The notes below the pieces were generated by a model. It ran no database searches. It was given only the letters and a program-made list of their open reading frames with translations, and was not told the DNA's origin. Below are positions 1-9,572 of a stretch of DNA of 64,000 bases, in pieces (within the stretch, counting starts at the first letter, position 1; each line of letters starts with the position of its first letter). The DNA is taken from positions 682,001 through 746,000 of the forward strand of contig JACRQF010000010.1 in assembly GCA_016222825.1 (NCBI GenBank), in the 5' to 3' direction. The DNA comes from Verrucomicrobiota bacterium (GTDB lineage Bacteria; Verrucomicrobiota; Verrucomicrobiia; CAIQCK01). Made by a program: the position numbers and the translations under genes.

Positions 1-2
1 AC

Positions 3-917
3 GGCGGTGGCCTGCGCGTGGCCGGCTCGGCGGACGGGCTTCATTTCAAACCGCTCGCGCCCGGCATCGTGCTCGCTCACGATCACGACATCAACAACCT
101 CTGGCGCGACCCGCTCCGCAAACGCTATGTCGCCACCATTTCCAGCTCGCGTGAGCTTCCCCAGTTCAAAGGCACCCGCCGAACGACGCTGCAAGCAGTC
201 AGCAACGACCTGATTCACTGGAGCACGGCGTGGATCGCGCTGGCCGCCGACGATCGTTACGACAAGGACATCACGCAGTTCTACGCAATGAGCGGGTTTC
301 TTGCCCGCGGCGAGTTGGTCATCGGTTTGGTCAAGGTCCTGCACGACGACTGGAAGGCTGAGGGCGCGCCCGCCGGCGCGTTTGGTGTCGGCTACACGGC
401 GCTGGCATGGAGCCGCGACGGCGAGCACTGGGCTCGCGACCGCGAGGTCTTCTTCGCGCCCGATCCTAAACCGGGCGCATGGGACCACGCACACGCTTGG
501 ATGGACGAGCAGTTGCCGGTGCGCGACGAGGTCTATCTCTACTACGGCGGCTACAAGTGGGGACACAAACACAATCGTTTCGAGGAACGCCAGATTGGGC
601 TGGTGAAGATGCGCCGCGACCGTTACGTGGCGCGCGAAGCCGGCGCAGAAGCCGGCAGCCTCCGCACGCCGCCGCTGGTGTTCCGAGCTTCCGCGCTGAC
701 CATCAACGCAAACGTCACCGGCGAACTGAAGCTGCGCTTGCTGGATGCGTTTGGCCGGCCACTGCCGGGTTTCGACTGGGTGAGCGTGCGTGGCGACCGG
801 CTCGACCACGCGGTGAAGTTCCAGCGGCCGTTGAACTCGCTGGCGGGCAGTCCGGTGCGGCTCGAATTCGAGTTGCAGCGCGCGCAGCTTTTTGGTTTCG
901 ATTTGCGACCGGAATAG
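3..917 (+). CDS. C-terminal part of a beta-propeller glycoside hydrolase-like protein
   Basis: The frame is open from the first bases, so the start and N-terminus lie outside the window; 304 residues are visible. Repeated strand patterns with paired aromatic and acidic residues (LIHWSTAW, WSRDGEHWARD, DEVYLYYGGYKWG) look like blades of a five-bladed propeller of the GH32/GH43/GH117 kind. The last 80 residues form a beta-sandwich ending in LFGFDLRPE, a common ending of such hydrolases in planctomycetes and verrucomicrobia. A substrate cannot be given because the N-terminal blades that usually carry the nucleophile are missing. It is followed after 29 bp by the URO-D-like gene on the same strand, so it is probably the upstream member of the same operon. 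The family call is an inference from pattern; the coding call is firm. Confidence 0.6.
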   Translation, partial: GGGLRVAGSADGLHFKPLAPGIVLAHDHDINNLWRDPLRKRYVATISSSRELPQFKGTRRTTLQAVSNDLIHWSTAWIALAADDRYDKDITQFYAMSGFLARGELVIGLVKVLHDDWKAEGAPAGAFGVGYTALAWSRDGEHWARDREVFFAPDPKPGAWDHAHAWMDEQLPVRDEVYLYYGGYKWGHKHNRFEERQIGLVKMRRDRYVAREAGAEAGSLRTPPLVFRASALTINANVTGELKLRLLDAFGRPLPGFDWVSVRGDRLDHAVKFQRPLNSLAGSPVRLEFELQRAQLFGFDLRPE

Positions 918-946
918 CAAAGCAGACCGAACGTAGGAGACATGCC

Positions 947-1933
947 ATGAACCACGTCGAACGTTTTCGTGCGGTGATGAACTTCCAGCCTGTGGACCGA
1001 TTGCCGCGTTGGGAGTGGGCCATGTGGTGGGACGAGACAATCGCCCGCTGGCACGGCGACGGGTTGCCGCGCACGATGAAGTTCAGCGACGTGTTCGACA
1101 TTGCCCAATACTTCGGCCTCGATCCCTACCAGCAGTTCTGGTTCAGCACGACCGAGGCGACGATTGAGGCGGCGCAGCATCATACCGAAGGCACCGTCGC
1201 GAACATGGACGATTACCGCCGGCTGAAGCCGCAGCTTTATCCCGACCACAGCGCGTCCATCGAGACGATGCGGCCGTGGGCGGCGCGGCAGGCGCGCGGC
1301 GAGGCGGTTGTGTGGGCGACGCTGGAAGGATGGTTCTGGTTCCCGCGGACGTTGATGGACATTGAGAAGCTCAGCTACGCGTTTTACGACCAGCCGGAAC
1401 TGGTCCACGCGATGTGCCACGACCTGACGGAGTTCAACCTGCGTCTCGTCCATCAGATGTCGAAGGTCTGCGTGCCGACGTTCATGACGCTGGCGGAGGA
1501 CATGAGCTACAACCACGGACCGATGATCTCGCAGCAGGTGTTCGAGGGGTTTCTCGCGCCTTACTATCGGCGGCTCATCGCGGCGCTGAATGAGCTGAAC
1601 ATTCCGCTGATCGTGGACACCGACGGCGACGTGACGCAACTTGTGCCGTGGCTGCAAGCGGTCGGCGTGGCGGGCGTTTTGCCGTTGGAGCGCCAGGCGG
1701 GTGTGGACGCGCTGAAGTTGCGCGAGCAGTTCCCGACGCTGCGGATGGTCGGCCACTTCAACAAACTGACGATGCACAAGGGCGAAGCGGCGATGCGCGC
1801 GGAGTTCGAGCGGATAGCGCCCCTGATGAAGGGCAGAGGGTTCATCCCGAGCGTGGATCACCAGACGCCGCCGGCGGTTTCGATGGAACAATATCGGCTC
1901 TACCTCCGGCTGTTGGAGGAATACACTTCGTAA
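947..1933 (+). CDS. Uroporphyrinogen decarboxylase (URO-D) family protein, not HemE
   Basis: 328 residues. The ATG at 947 is chosen because TAGGAGA at 934-940 gives a good ribosome site with six-base spacing, although the frame is open further upstream. The start NHVERFRAVMNFQPVDRLPR and the end GFIPSVDHQTPPAVS are signatures of the URO-D/MtaA-like superfamily of TIM barrels. The protein lacks the N-terminal substrate arginines expected of HemE. It also lacks an evident His-x-Cys zinc site of corrinoid methyltransferases (VGHFNK stands near that place). Such proteins are common beside glycosidase genes in verrucomicrobia and planctomycetes, and their reaction is generally unknown. It lies between two carbohydrate-active genes, which suggests a catabolic role such as demethylation of a sugar-derived compound; that is speculation. 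Confidence 0.8.
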   Translation: MNHVERFRAVMNFQPVDRLPRWEWAMWWDETIARWHGDGLPRTMKFSDVFDIAQYFGLDPYQQFWFSTTEATIEAAQHHTEGTVANMDDYRRLKPQLYPDHSASIETMRPWAARQARGEAVVWATLEGWFWFPRTLMDIEKLSYAFYDQPELVHAMCHDLTEFNLRLVHQMSKVCVPTFMTLAEDMSYNHGPMISQQVFEGFLAPYYRRLIAALNELNIPLIVDTDGDVTQLVPWLQAVGVAGVLPLERQAGVDALKLREQFPTLRMVGHFNKLTMHKGEAAMRAEFERIAPLMKGRGFIPSVDHQTPPAVSMEQYRLYLRLLEEYTS

Positions 1934-1970
1934 CAAGTTCGATTCGGCTCAAACCCAAGCTGGATTAGTC

Positions 1971-4900
1971 ATGAAACACATCGCGCTGTTCCTTGGTGCC
2001 CTCGTCATTCTTAGCGGAAGGCTCTCCGGCTCCGAACTGTTCCAGTTCATGAAAGTCGGTGAGGTTCAGCCGCGTGGCTGGCTGCTGGAGCAAATCCGCA
2101 CCGACGCGACGTGCGGCTACGGGCCGGTGCTCGACAAGCTCACGGATCGTTGCGAGGTGCCGGTGTTCGACAGCCGCAACAAATCGGAGCTGGCCAAGCC
2201 AAAGATCGGCGAGGTCTGGTGGAACGGCGAAACCACCGGCAACTGGCTCGACGGGCTGATCCGCACCGCTTACCTCTCCGGCGATGCCGCGACGAAGCGG
2301 CAGGTGGACGGTATCGTCACGCGTATCCTCGCGATGCAAGAGGAAGATGGCTACCTCGGCACGTATCCGAAGGCGTTGCGTTATGAGCAGCCAGTGACCA
2401 CGAAGAACGGCGAGCTGTGGTCGCAGACCTGCCTGTTCCGCGGGTTGCTCGCCTACCATGAATTCACAGGTCGGCGCGACGTGCTCGAAGCGGTGCGCCG
2501 CGCCGCGAAGTTGATGATCTCGAAATACGGCCCCGACAGGCCCTACTGGAAGGAAGGCGCCGTCGGCGCGGGCGGCGGGCCGGGCCACAACATTATGTTC
2601 GTGGACGTGTGCGAGTGGCTCTACCGGCTCACCGGCGACAAGAGCTTCGTCGAGTTCTCGAAGTTCCTCTACGACGGCTACAGCGAGCTGGTCGAGATTC
2701 GGGAGCGCGACATCCAGTTGCGTCACCTTGCCAACATGGACGAACTCTTCGAGGGCCACGGTGCGCACGTGATGGAGCACTTGCGCGTGCCGCTCTTCGT
2801 CCATCACGCCACCCGTGATGCGAAATACCGTGCCGCGGCGGACAATTGTTCCCCCAAGACGGCTCGGCATCTATCCGCCGGTGGCGCTTGCATCAGCGAC
2901 GAGGGCGTCCATCAGCGCGCTGGCAGCGCCAGCATCGGTTGCGAGTATTGCACGATGCTTGAACTGCTCCACAGCCTCCAGTCCGGCGTGGAGAAGACCG
3001 GCCGCGCACCGCTCGGCGACTGGATCGAAGTGCTTGCGTTCAACTCGGCGCAAGGCGCCCGCCAGCGCGATGGCAAGGCCATCCAATACTGCACCCGCGA
3101 CAACCAGTATGAGGCCACCCGGAAAGGCGCCGGAAGCCGTTTCAAACTTTCACCCACACATGACGACGTCGCTGTCTGCTGTCCCGTCACCGCGCTGAAG
3201 TTCTTCCCTTACTTCGTCAACCAGCTCTGGATGAAGAGCGCCGATGGTCTTGTCGCCGTGAGCTATGCGCCGAACGAATTGACGACAACCGTGAACGGCG
3301 TGAAAGTGCGCATCACGACGGAGACGGCTTATCCCTTCGAGGACGAGGTGCGCATGACCGTCACGCCGGAAAAGCCGGTCAAGTTCGCGTTGCGGCTGCG
3401 AATTCCCGATTGGGTGGGCGAGACGAAGGTGAGAGCTGCCGGATCGAGCGCAACCGACGAGAACGGCTGGCGCGTGCTGACGAAGGAATGGAAGCCCGGC
3501 GATCGCGTCACGATTTCATTCACGCCGGAGGTCGAGCGCAAGACGATGTCCAACGGCGAAGTTTACTGGAAGCGCGGCCCGCTGGTCTTCGCGCTGCCGA
3601 TTCCTTCCGAGCGGAAGTCGTCGCGCAGTTACGCCGTCGAAGGTTTCGCCGACTACGAATACACGCCCAAGGCCGGCGCGTTTTGGGACTACGCCGTGGA
3701 CAAAGGCAACGACGCGTTCCAGTTCGAGAGAGTTGCCGCGAAAGGAGATCCGTGGGCGAAACCGCCGCTGCGGCTCACGGGAAATCTCCTCAACCGCAAG
3801 ACCAACGTCAACGAACCGGTCGCCCTGGTTCCGATGGGCACGAGCCTCCTGCGTCGCACGACCTTCAGCGACATGAAATTACTCCGCGCGCTGCAGGGTG
3901 ACGCTAACCTGGCGCGCAAGGCCCGGGTGGAAGTGCCAAGCACCGCGCCACGCTATGACGCGCGAGCCCTTATTGACGGCGTTGCCGAAGGTTATCCGGA
4001 CAACCTTACCGCCGAGTGGGCCAGCAAAGGCGGCGGCGTGGGCACGAAGGTCAAGCTCTCGTGGGCCGAGCCGGTCAAAGTCGGTAGCGTCTGGCTCTTC
4101 GACCGCCCGAACCCAGCCGACCACGTGTGCGCCGCGCGACTCAGCTTCAGCGACGGCTCCACCGCGCAAGTCGGCGAGTTCCCTAACGACGGCGCGACGC
4201 CGTTCAAACTGAGCTTTCCTGAGAAGGCAATCTCGTGGATGGAGGTTGTCATCACGAAAGTCGGCCCGCGCAACAAGAACGCCGGTTTCGCTGAGATTGC
4301 CGTCTTTGCGCCCGTGAAGACCGGTGCCGACGCTTCGCCGCGACCCAACGTTCTTTTCATCGCGGTGGATGACTTGAATCCAATGTTGGGCTGCTACGGT
4401 CGCGCCACCGTCAAGTCCCCGAACATGGACCGACTCGCCGCGGACGGGTTGCTGTTTCGGCGAGCGTATTGCCAGACGGCTCTCTGCATGCCGTCACGGT
4501 CCAGCCTGCTGTCAGGCTACCGGCCTGAAACGCTCCGGAACAAGGCCAAGCCCCTGACAGGCAACGCGCCCGCCGGGACGATCTCGCTGCCGCAACTGTT
4601 CCGCGCCCACGGCTACACGACCGTCTCGATTGGAAAGGTATTCCACTACAACAACGACGATCCCGGCGGCTGGGTTCGCCGCCATACCGACACATTCGCC
4701 TCGGAGGGCCAGTGGTGCGACGGGTATTGCTCCGGCTACCAACTGCCAGCCAACCAGGCGCTGGTGCAGAACTACCTCCAAGGCAGGCGACTAAGGGCCG
4801 GTCTGGCCGCCTCGCCCATCGCTGAGATCACCGACACGCCGGATGAAAAGACGCCCGACGGCATCATCGCCCGACGCGCCGTCGAGGAATTGCGCGCGCT

Positions 4901-5708
4901 GAAGCAGGCCGGCGCGCCGTTCTTCCTCGCGGCCGGTTTCTACCGCCCTCACATGCCGCTGACCGCACCGAAGAAATACTGGGACCTCTACGACCGCAGG
5001 GCGTTCAAGCTGCCAGCCAATTTCCACCAGCCCGATGACGGCATCCGCCGTGATGATTGGGGCGAAGTTCGGCGCTACGGCGATTGCCCACTCAGCGGCC
5101 CGATGCCGGAAGACAAGGCGCGCGAGATTATTCACGGCTATCACGCCAGCATCACGTTTGTGGACGCACAAATCGGCAAGGTGCTCGACGAACTGCGCCG
5201 GCTCGACCTCGACCGGAACACCATCGTCGTCCTCTGGTCCGACAACGGCTGGCACCTGGGCGACCACGGTCGTTGGAGCAAGCCGACGAACTTCGAGTCC
5301 GCTACGCGAATTACGCTGATGATCTCCGTGCCGGGAATGTCGCGCAACCAGAAGACCGACGCTTTGGTGGAACTGATAGATATCTATCCCTCGCTGTGCG
5401 AACTCTGCCGTGTGCCGCCGCCCGGGTATCTGGAGGGGACGAGCTTTGCGCCGTTGCTCCGATCGCCGAATCGTCCGTGGAAAACGGCGGCATTCAGTTG
5501 TCTGATTGACTATACGACCGTGAGCATCCGCACCGACCGCTACCGTTTCATCCGGCGCGCCTCCGGCCAGGACGAACTCTACGATCACCACACCGATCCC
5601 GCCGAAGACAAGAACCTCGCGCAGGACCCCGCGCATCAAGACGCGGTGCGGGCGTTGCGAGCTGCGTTAGAAGCGGGATGGAAGAAAGCAGCCCTCTCGC
5701 AAAGATGA
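1971..5708 (+). CDS. Secreted trimodular enzyme: GH127 beta-L-arabinofuranosidase + F5/8C-like domain + S1 sulfatase
   Basis: 1245 residues with a signal peptide (about 1-21). Residues 22-640 are a GH127 (DUF1680) (alpha/alpha)6 barrel. E325 and C327 of CEYC and the pair C403-C404 match, in spacing, the zinc-cysteine site of the Bifidobacterium enzyme HypBA1 (Glu338, Cys340, Cys417, Cys418), and E311 is a candidate acid/base. Residues about 655-775 look like a galactose-binding (F5/8 type C) domain. Residues 785-1240 are a type I sulfatase: PNVLFIAVDDLN metal site, the C839-x-P-S-R formylglycine signature, and WSDNGWHLGDHG. Either enzyme is normally a separate protein of 450-650 residues, so the fusion is unusual. 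No stop, frameshift or internal signal peptide separates the halves. It should act in the periplasm or outside on a sulfated arabinose-containing glycan. A formylglycine-generating enzyme is not in the window. Confidence 0.88.
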   Translation: MKHIALFLGALVILSGRLSGSELFQFMKVGEVQPRGWLLEQIRTDATCGYGPVLDKLTDRCEVPVFDSRNKSELAKPKIGEVWWNGETTGNWLDGLIRTAYLSGDAATKRQVDGIVTRILAMQEEDGYLGTYPKALRYEQPVTTKNGELWSQTCLFRGLLAYHEFTGRRDVLEAVRRAAKLMISKYGPDRPYWKEGAVGAGGGPGHNIMFVDVCEWLYRLTGDKSFVEFSKFLYDGYSELVEIRERDIQLRHLANMDELFEGHGAHVMEHLRVPLFVHHATRDAKYRAAADNCSPKTARHLSAGGACISDEGVHQRAGSASIGCEYCTMLELLHSLQSGVEKTGRAPLGDWIEVLAFNSAQGARQRDGKAIQYCTRDNQYEATRKGAGSRFKLSPTHDDVAVCCPVTALKFFPYFVNQLWMKSADGLVAVSYAPNELTTTVNGVKVRITTETAYPFEDEVRMTVTPEKPVKFALRLRIPDWVGETKVRAAGSSATDENGWRVLTKEWKPGDRVTISFTPEVERKTMSNGEVYWKRGPLVFALPIPSERKSSRSYAVEGFADYEYTPKAGAFWDYAVDKGNDAFQFERVAAKGDPWAKPPLRLTGNLLNRKTNVNEPVALVPMGTSLLRRTTFSDMKLLRALQGDANLARKARVEVPSTAPRYDARALIDGVAEGYPDNLTAEWASKGGGVGTKVKLSWAEPVKVGSVWLFDRPNPADHVCAARLSFSDGSTAQVGEFPNDGATPFKLSFPEKAISWMEVVITKVGPRNKNAGFAEIAVFAPVKTGADASPRPNVLFIAVDDLNPMLGCYGRATVKSPNMDRLAADGLLFRRAYCQTALCMPSRSSLLSGYRPETLRNKAKPLTGNAPAGTISLPQLFRAHGYTTVSIGKVFHYNNDDPGGWVRRHTDTFASEGQWCDGYCSGYQLPANQALVQNYLQGRRLRAGLAASPIAEITDTPDEKTPDGIIARRAVEELRALKQAGAPFFLAAGFYRPHMPLTAPKKYWDLYDRRAFKLPANFHQPDDGIRRDDWGEVRRYGDCPLSGPMPEDKAREIIHGYHASITFVDAQIGKVLDELRRLDLDRNTIVVLWSDNGWHLGDHGRWSKPTNFESATRITLMISVPGMSRNQKTDALVELIDIYPSLCELCRVPPPGYLEGTSFAPLLRSPNRPWKTAAFSCLIDYTTVSIRTDRYRFIRRASGQDELYDHHTDPAEDKNLAQDPAHQDAVRALRAALEAGWKKAALSQR

Positions 5709-5713
5709 CCATT

Positions 5714-8700
5714 ATGAAACGAATACTGATCACGCTGTTGGCGCTCATCGCGCTGGCGAACACGGGAATGGCTGCGGACGATCTCGCCAAGGGTTTCGCC
5801 TCGCCGCCGGAGCAAACCAAGCCGTGGTGCTACTGGTATTGGATCAGCGACAACATCTCCAAGGACGGCATCACGCGCGACCTGGAGGCGATGGCGCGCG
5901 TCGGCATCGGCGGCGCGTTGATCGGCAACGTCGTGGACAAGGACGCGCCTGTCGGCACGGTGCGGATCTTCTCGGACGAGTGGTGGGCGGCGCTGGAACA
6001 CGCGATCCGCGAGGCCGGCCGCGTTGGCGTGGAGATCGGCGTGTTCAACGGGCCGGGCTGGAGCCAGTCGGGCGGGCCGTGGATCACGCCGAAGCAGGCG
6101 ATGCGCTACGTGGTGTCGTCGGAGACGCGCGTCAAAGGCCCGGTGAAGTTCGAGGGCAAACTGCCTGTGCCGAAGGAGCCGTTTGAGGACATCGCCGTGA
6201 CGGCGTTCCCCGCGCCCCGCGCCGACGCGACGCGGCTCGCGGCATTGTCGCCGCGCGTGCTGTGCAGTCCCGCGGTGGAACAGGCCGCCGTGCTGGCCGA
6301 TGGCGACCCAGCGACCGGCATTGCCTTCCCGGAAGGGGCCGCGCTGACGGGCAAGCCGTTCGTGGTTGATTTTGAAACGAAGGACGCCTTTACCGCGCGG
6401 ACGTTGCTGCTGTATCCGCATGACGGTGACTTCAAGGTGAAGTGCGAGCTTCAGGCCGCCGACGAGCAAGGAAACTTTGCCACAGTGCGCGAGTTCGAAC
6501 TGGACCGGCGCGGCCCGCCGCCGGAGCACAAGGTGAACGTCGGCCCGATGATCAAAGGCCCCGCCGTCATCGCGTTTCCGCCGCGCACGTCGAAGCACTT
6601 TCGCCTCGTGGTCACAGGTTTGACGGGCAAGGGTGGCCTCGCGGAGATTGAGTTGACCGGCGCGGCGCGGCTCGAACGGTTCGTCGAGAAGCAGCTTGGC
6701 AAGATGTTCCCGCAACCGTTGCCGCTCTGGGACGCTTATCTTTGGCCGCCCGCGCCCGAACCTGACCAGCCGGACCTCGCCGTCGCGCGCAACCGGATTG
6801 TTGATTTGCGCGGCAAGATTGGCACCGACGGCACGCTGCGTTGGGACGTGCCAGAGGGCGAGTGGGTCATCCTGCGGACGGGCATGACGCCCACGGGTGC
6901 GGTCAATCACCCGGTCACCGTCGAGGGCAAAGGCCCCGAGTGCGACAAGATGAGCCGCGCGGCCATCGCCACGCACTTCGACGGCTTCGTCGGCAAACTG
7001 CTGGCCAGAATGCCCGCCGCGTCGCGCCGCGCGTTCCGGCGCGTGGTGATTGACAGCTACGAGGTCGGCTCCGAGAACTGGACGGACGGTTTCGGCGAGG
7101 ATTTCCGGAAGACTTACGGCTACGACCCGACGCCGTGGTTGCCGGTGCTCACGGGCCGCATCGTCGGCAGTGCGGACCAATCGGACCGTTTCCTTTGGGA
7201 CCTGCGGCGGTTGGTGGCCGACCGCGTGGGCCGCGACTACGTCGGCGGGCTGCGCGACCTGTGCCACCGTCACGGCCTGCGGCTGTGGCTGGAGAACTAT
7301 GGCCACTGGGGTTTCCCCGGCGAGTTCCTCCAATACGGCGGCCAGACCGACGAACTCGGCGGCGAGTTCTGGGTCCGCGACGGCGCGAGTTGGCCGCTGG
7401 GCAGCGTCGAATTGCGCGCCGCGTCCTCCGCCGCGAACATCTACGGCAAACCGGTCGTCTCCGCCGAGGCGTTCACGTCGGCCATCGCGCCCTTCCAACT
7501 CACGCCTGCGGCCCTGAAGGCGCGCGGCGACTGGGCGTTCTGCGAGGGCATCAACCACTTCGTGCTCCACGTCTATATCCACCAGCCGTGGGAGGACCGC
7601 CGTCCCGGCGTCAACGCGTGGTTCGGCACGGAGTTCAACCGCCACAACACGTGGTTCGAGTCGGGCCGCGCGTGGGTGGACTACCTGCGCCGCTGTTGCT
7701 GGCTGCTGCAACACGGCACGCGCGTCGCCGACGTGGCCTACTTCATTGGCGAAGACGCGCCGAAGATGACTGGCGTCCGCCAACCCGAAATGCCACCCGG
7801 TTGCGACTTCGACTTCATCAACGCCGAGGTCATCCTCGACAAGCTCAACGTGAGAAACGGCCTGCTGACGCTCCCACACGGCACAACCTACCGCGCGCTC
7901 GTGCTGCCGGAACTCGACACGATGCGGCCGGAGGTGCTGCGGAAACTCGTCGCGCTCAGCAAAGCCGGCGCGAAGGTGATCGGCCCCGCGCCGAAACGCT
8001 CGCCAAGCATGGAGAACTACCCGCGTTGCGACGATGCAGTTCGGCGGATCGGGGCGGAGATGCGCACGGAAACACGTCTCGACATCCCGCCTGATTTCCA
8101 GAGCGAGAAACCGCTGCGGTTCACGCATCGCCGCGACGGAAACGCGGACATCTACTTCGTGGCCAACCCGGAGGCGCGAGAAGTGATGACGAAGGCGGCG
8201 TTCCGCGTCACTGGCAAATCGCCGGAGCTGTGGTGTCCCGTCACCGGTCGCATCACGCGTCCCGCCGTCTATGACGAAGCCGACGGCACGGTGCGGTTGC
8301 CGCTGCACCTCGGCCCACACGGTTCGGTCTTCGTCGTGTTCCGCGAAAAGACCGACGCGAGCCGCATCGTTTCCGTGACGCGCAACGGCGAACCGCTGCT
8401 CGACACGAAGTGGACGTCACCTGCGAAGGTTGACGTCGCACCCACCAAGCCCGGCAACTTCACAATGTCCGTGTGGGCCAAGCCCGCTGCTGACATCACG
8501 ATCCTCCCCGAAGCGAATAAAGGCGTCAGTGGCATGAAGGAGCCGCGCAACGATGTGGTGTTTCCGCCGCACGGCAACAACTTTGGCGGCGCGGGCCACG
8601 CCGGCAGCGGCCTCTCCGTCGGCCGAAACGGCGTCGCGGTCTTCGAGCACGGCGCCAGCTACTTCGCGCCCGTGCTGGCCCATGCCGCGCCGCTGAGCGA

Positions 8701-9541
8701 CTGGACGCATGTGGTCGTGGTCTATCGCGACGGCCAGCCGAGCCTCTACCTCAACGGCACGCTCGTCCATTGCGGCCTCAAGAGCCAACACATCGTCCTC
8801 CCGCCGTCCGGCGCAGACACGAAGTTTCGCGGCGAACTCGGCGGCTTCGAGAGCATCCCCCACGCGCTCAGCGACGCCGAGATCACGCAGTTGATGAAGA
8901 CCACGCCGCGTCCCGGCGTGCCGCTGGTCGCAAGCGCCATCGAACTCACGCGCGACGAAGCATTGGCATGGCAACCCGGCGCCTACGAACTCAAGCAGGC
9001 TGACGGCAAAACGCGGACGCTCAACGTCGCCTCCGTGCCCGCTCCGCAGGAACTCACCGGCCCGTGGGAAGTGCAGTTCGCGGCGGAGAAAGCAACCTTC
9101 GACAAGCTGCAAGAATGGACCACGCGCCCCGAGGAAACCATCCGCCACTACTCCGGCAAGGCAATCTATCGAAAGACCTTCACCAATCACCAATCACTAA
9201 TTACCAATCACCGTCTCTTCCTCGACCTCGGCAAAGTCCACGACCTCGCCACCGTCCGGCTGAACGGCCAGACGCTTCGCACGCTCTGGCTCGCCCCGTG
9301 GCGAGTGGACATCACCGACGCCGTCCGGCCCGGCCGCAACGAACTCGATATTGAAGTCGTCAACACATGGAACAACCGTCTCGTCGGCGACCGCGCGTTG
9401 CCGGCAGAGACGCGCCAGACGTTCGTCACGAAGGATTCGCTCCCGAAGAACGCCCCGCTTGTTCCGGCCGGCCTCATCGGCCCGGTAACGGTGCGCGCGG
9501 CGGAGAAAGTAGTCGTCTCGCTCAGTGGGGCGAAACAATGA
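5714..9541 (+). CDS. GH106-like alpha-L-rhamnosidase with LamG insertion (paralog 1)
   Basis: 1275 residues. The ATG at 5714 is preferred because it gives a clean signal peptide (MKRILITLLALIALANTGMA); upstream in-frame ATGs overlap the preceding gene. The N-terminal pattern PWCYWYWISDNISKDGITRD is typical of GH106. E450 in DSYEVGSENWT and E585 in SAEAF are candidate catalytic acids; their spacing (135) is close to that of the two glutamates of the Bacteroides enzyme BT0986 (132). About residues 915-1065 form a LamG/concanavalin-like module (YRDGQPSLYLNGT). A jelly-roll sugar-binding region follows near the end (DLATVRLNGQTLRTLW). Residues around 1158-1168 (TNHQSLITNHR) are encoded by an AT-rich 7-bp repeat. 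The gene is a tandem paralog of the next one. Expected role: secreted removal of terminal rhamnose. Confidence 0.85.
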   Translation: MKRILITLLALIALANTGMAADDLAKGFASPPEQTKPWCYWYWISDNISKDGITRDLEAMARVGIGGALIGNVVDKDAPVGTVRIFSDEWWAALEHAIREAGRVGVEIGVFNGPGWSQSGGPWITPKQAMRYVVSSETRVKGPVKFEGKLPVPKEPFEDIAVTAFPAPRADATRLAALSPRVLCSPAVEQAAVLADGDPATGIAFPEGAALTGKPFVVDFETKDAFTARTLLLYPHDGDFKVKCELQAADEQGNFATVREFELDRRGPPPEHKVNVGPMIKGPAVIAFPPRTSKHFRLVVTGLTGKGGLAEIELTGAARLERFVEKQLGKMFPQPLPLWDAYLWPPAPEPDQPDLAVARNRIVDLRGKIGTDGTLRWDVPEGEWVILRTGMTPTGAVNHPVTVEGKGPECDKMSRAAIATHFDGFVGKLLARMPAASRRAFRRVVIDSYEVGSENWTDGFGEDFRKTYGYDPTPWLPVLTGRIVGSADQSDRFLWDLRRLVADRVGRDYVGGLRDLCHRHGLRLWLENYGHWGFPGEFLQYGGQTDELGGEFWVRDGASWPLGSVELRAASSAANIYGKPVVSAEAFTSAIAPFQLTPAALKARGDWAFCEGINHFVLHVYIHQPWEDRRPGVNAWFGTEFNRHNTWFESGRAWVDYLRRCCWLLQHGTRVADVAYFIGEDAPKMTGVRQPEMPPGCDFDFINAEVILDKLNVRNGLLTLPHGTTYRALVLPELDTMRPEVLRKLVALSKAGAKVIGPAPKRSPSMENYPRCDDAVRRIGAEMRTETRLDIPPDFQSEKPLRFTHRRDGNADIYFVANPEAREVMTKAAFRVTGKSPELWCPVTGRITRPAVYDEADGTVRLPLHLGPHGSVFVVFREKTDASRIVSVTRNGEPLLDTKWTSPAKVDVAPTKPGNFTMSVWAKPAADITILPEANKGVSGMKEPRNDVVFPPHGNNFGGAGHAGSGLSVGRNGVAVFEHGASYFAPVLAHAAPLSDWTHVVVVYRDGQPSLYLNGTLVHCGLKSQHIVLPPSGADTKFRGELGGFESIPHALSDAEITQLMKTTPRPGVPLVASAIELTRDEALAWQPGAYELKQADGKTRTLNVASVPAPQELTGPWEVQFAAEKATFDKLQEWTTRPEETIRHYSGKAIYRKTFTNHQSLITNHRLFLDLGKVHDLATVRLNGQTLRTLWLAPWRVDITDAVRPGRNELDIEVVNTWNNRLVGDRALPAETRQTFVTKDSLPKNAPLVPAGLIGPVTVRAAEKVVVSLSGAKQ
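9182..9212 (+). repeat. Heptamer array, unit ACCAATC, inside the first GH106 gene
   Basis: Four 7-bp units (ACCAATC, ACCAATC, ACTAATT, ACCAATC) plus ACC. They are AT-rich against a GC-rich gene and encode part of TNHQSLITNHR. The array sits between TF and LFLDLG, a loop at the edge of the C-terminal jelly roll. It is in frame, so it is tolerated or lengthens a surface loop. Confidence 0.85.
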
Positions 9542-9548
9542 ATGACGA

Positions 9549-9566
9549 CCTCTCGCGAGCGAGAGG
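9549..9566 (+). promoter_or_regulatory. Hairpin that can hide the ribosome site of the second GH106 gene
   Basis: CCTCTCGC and GCGAGAGG pair as a perfect 8-bp stem with a two-base loop. It lies between the stop codon at 9539-9541 and the ATG at 9573. The right arm contains GAGAGG, the only purine-rich ribosome-site candidate, six bases before the ATG. A closed hairpin would therefore limit translation of the downstream paralog unless ribosomes arriving from upstream open it. Sequence is direct; the control role is inferred. Confidence 0.5.
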
Positions 9567-9572
9567 GCTGCT

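Noticed and set aside
947..1933. HemE (haem pathway)
   Set aside because: Only superfamily signatures match; the conserved N-terminal substrate arginine motif is missing and the gene sits among glycosidases.
1971..5708. Two separate genes (GH127 and sulfatase)
   Set aside because: No stop, ribosome site or signal peptide is found near the junction at about 4.2-4.35 kb; a galactose-binding-like domain links the halves.
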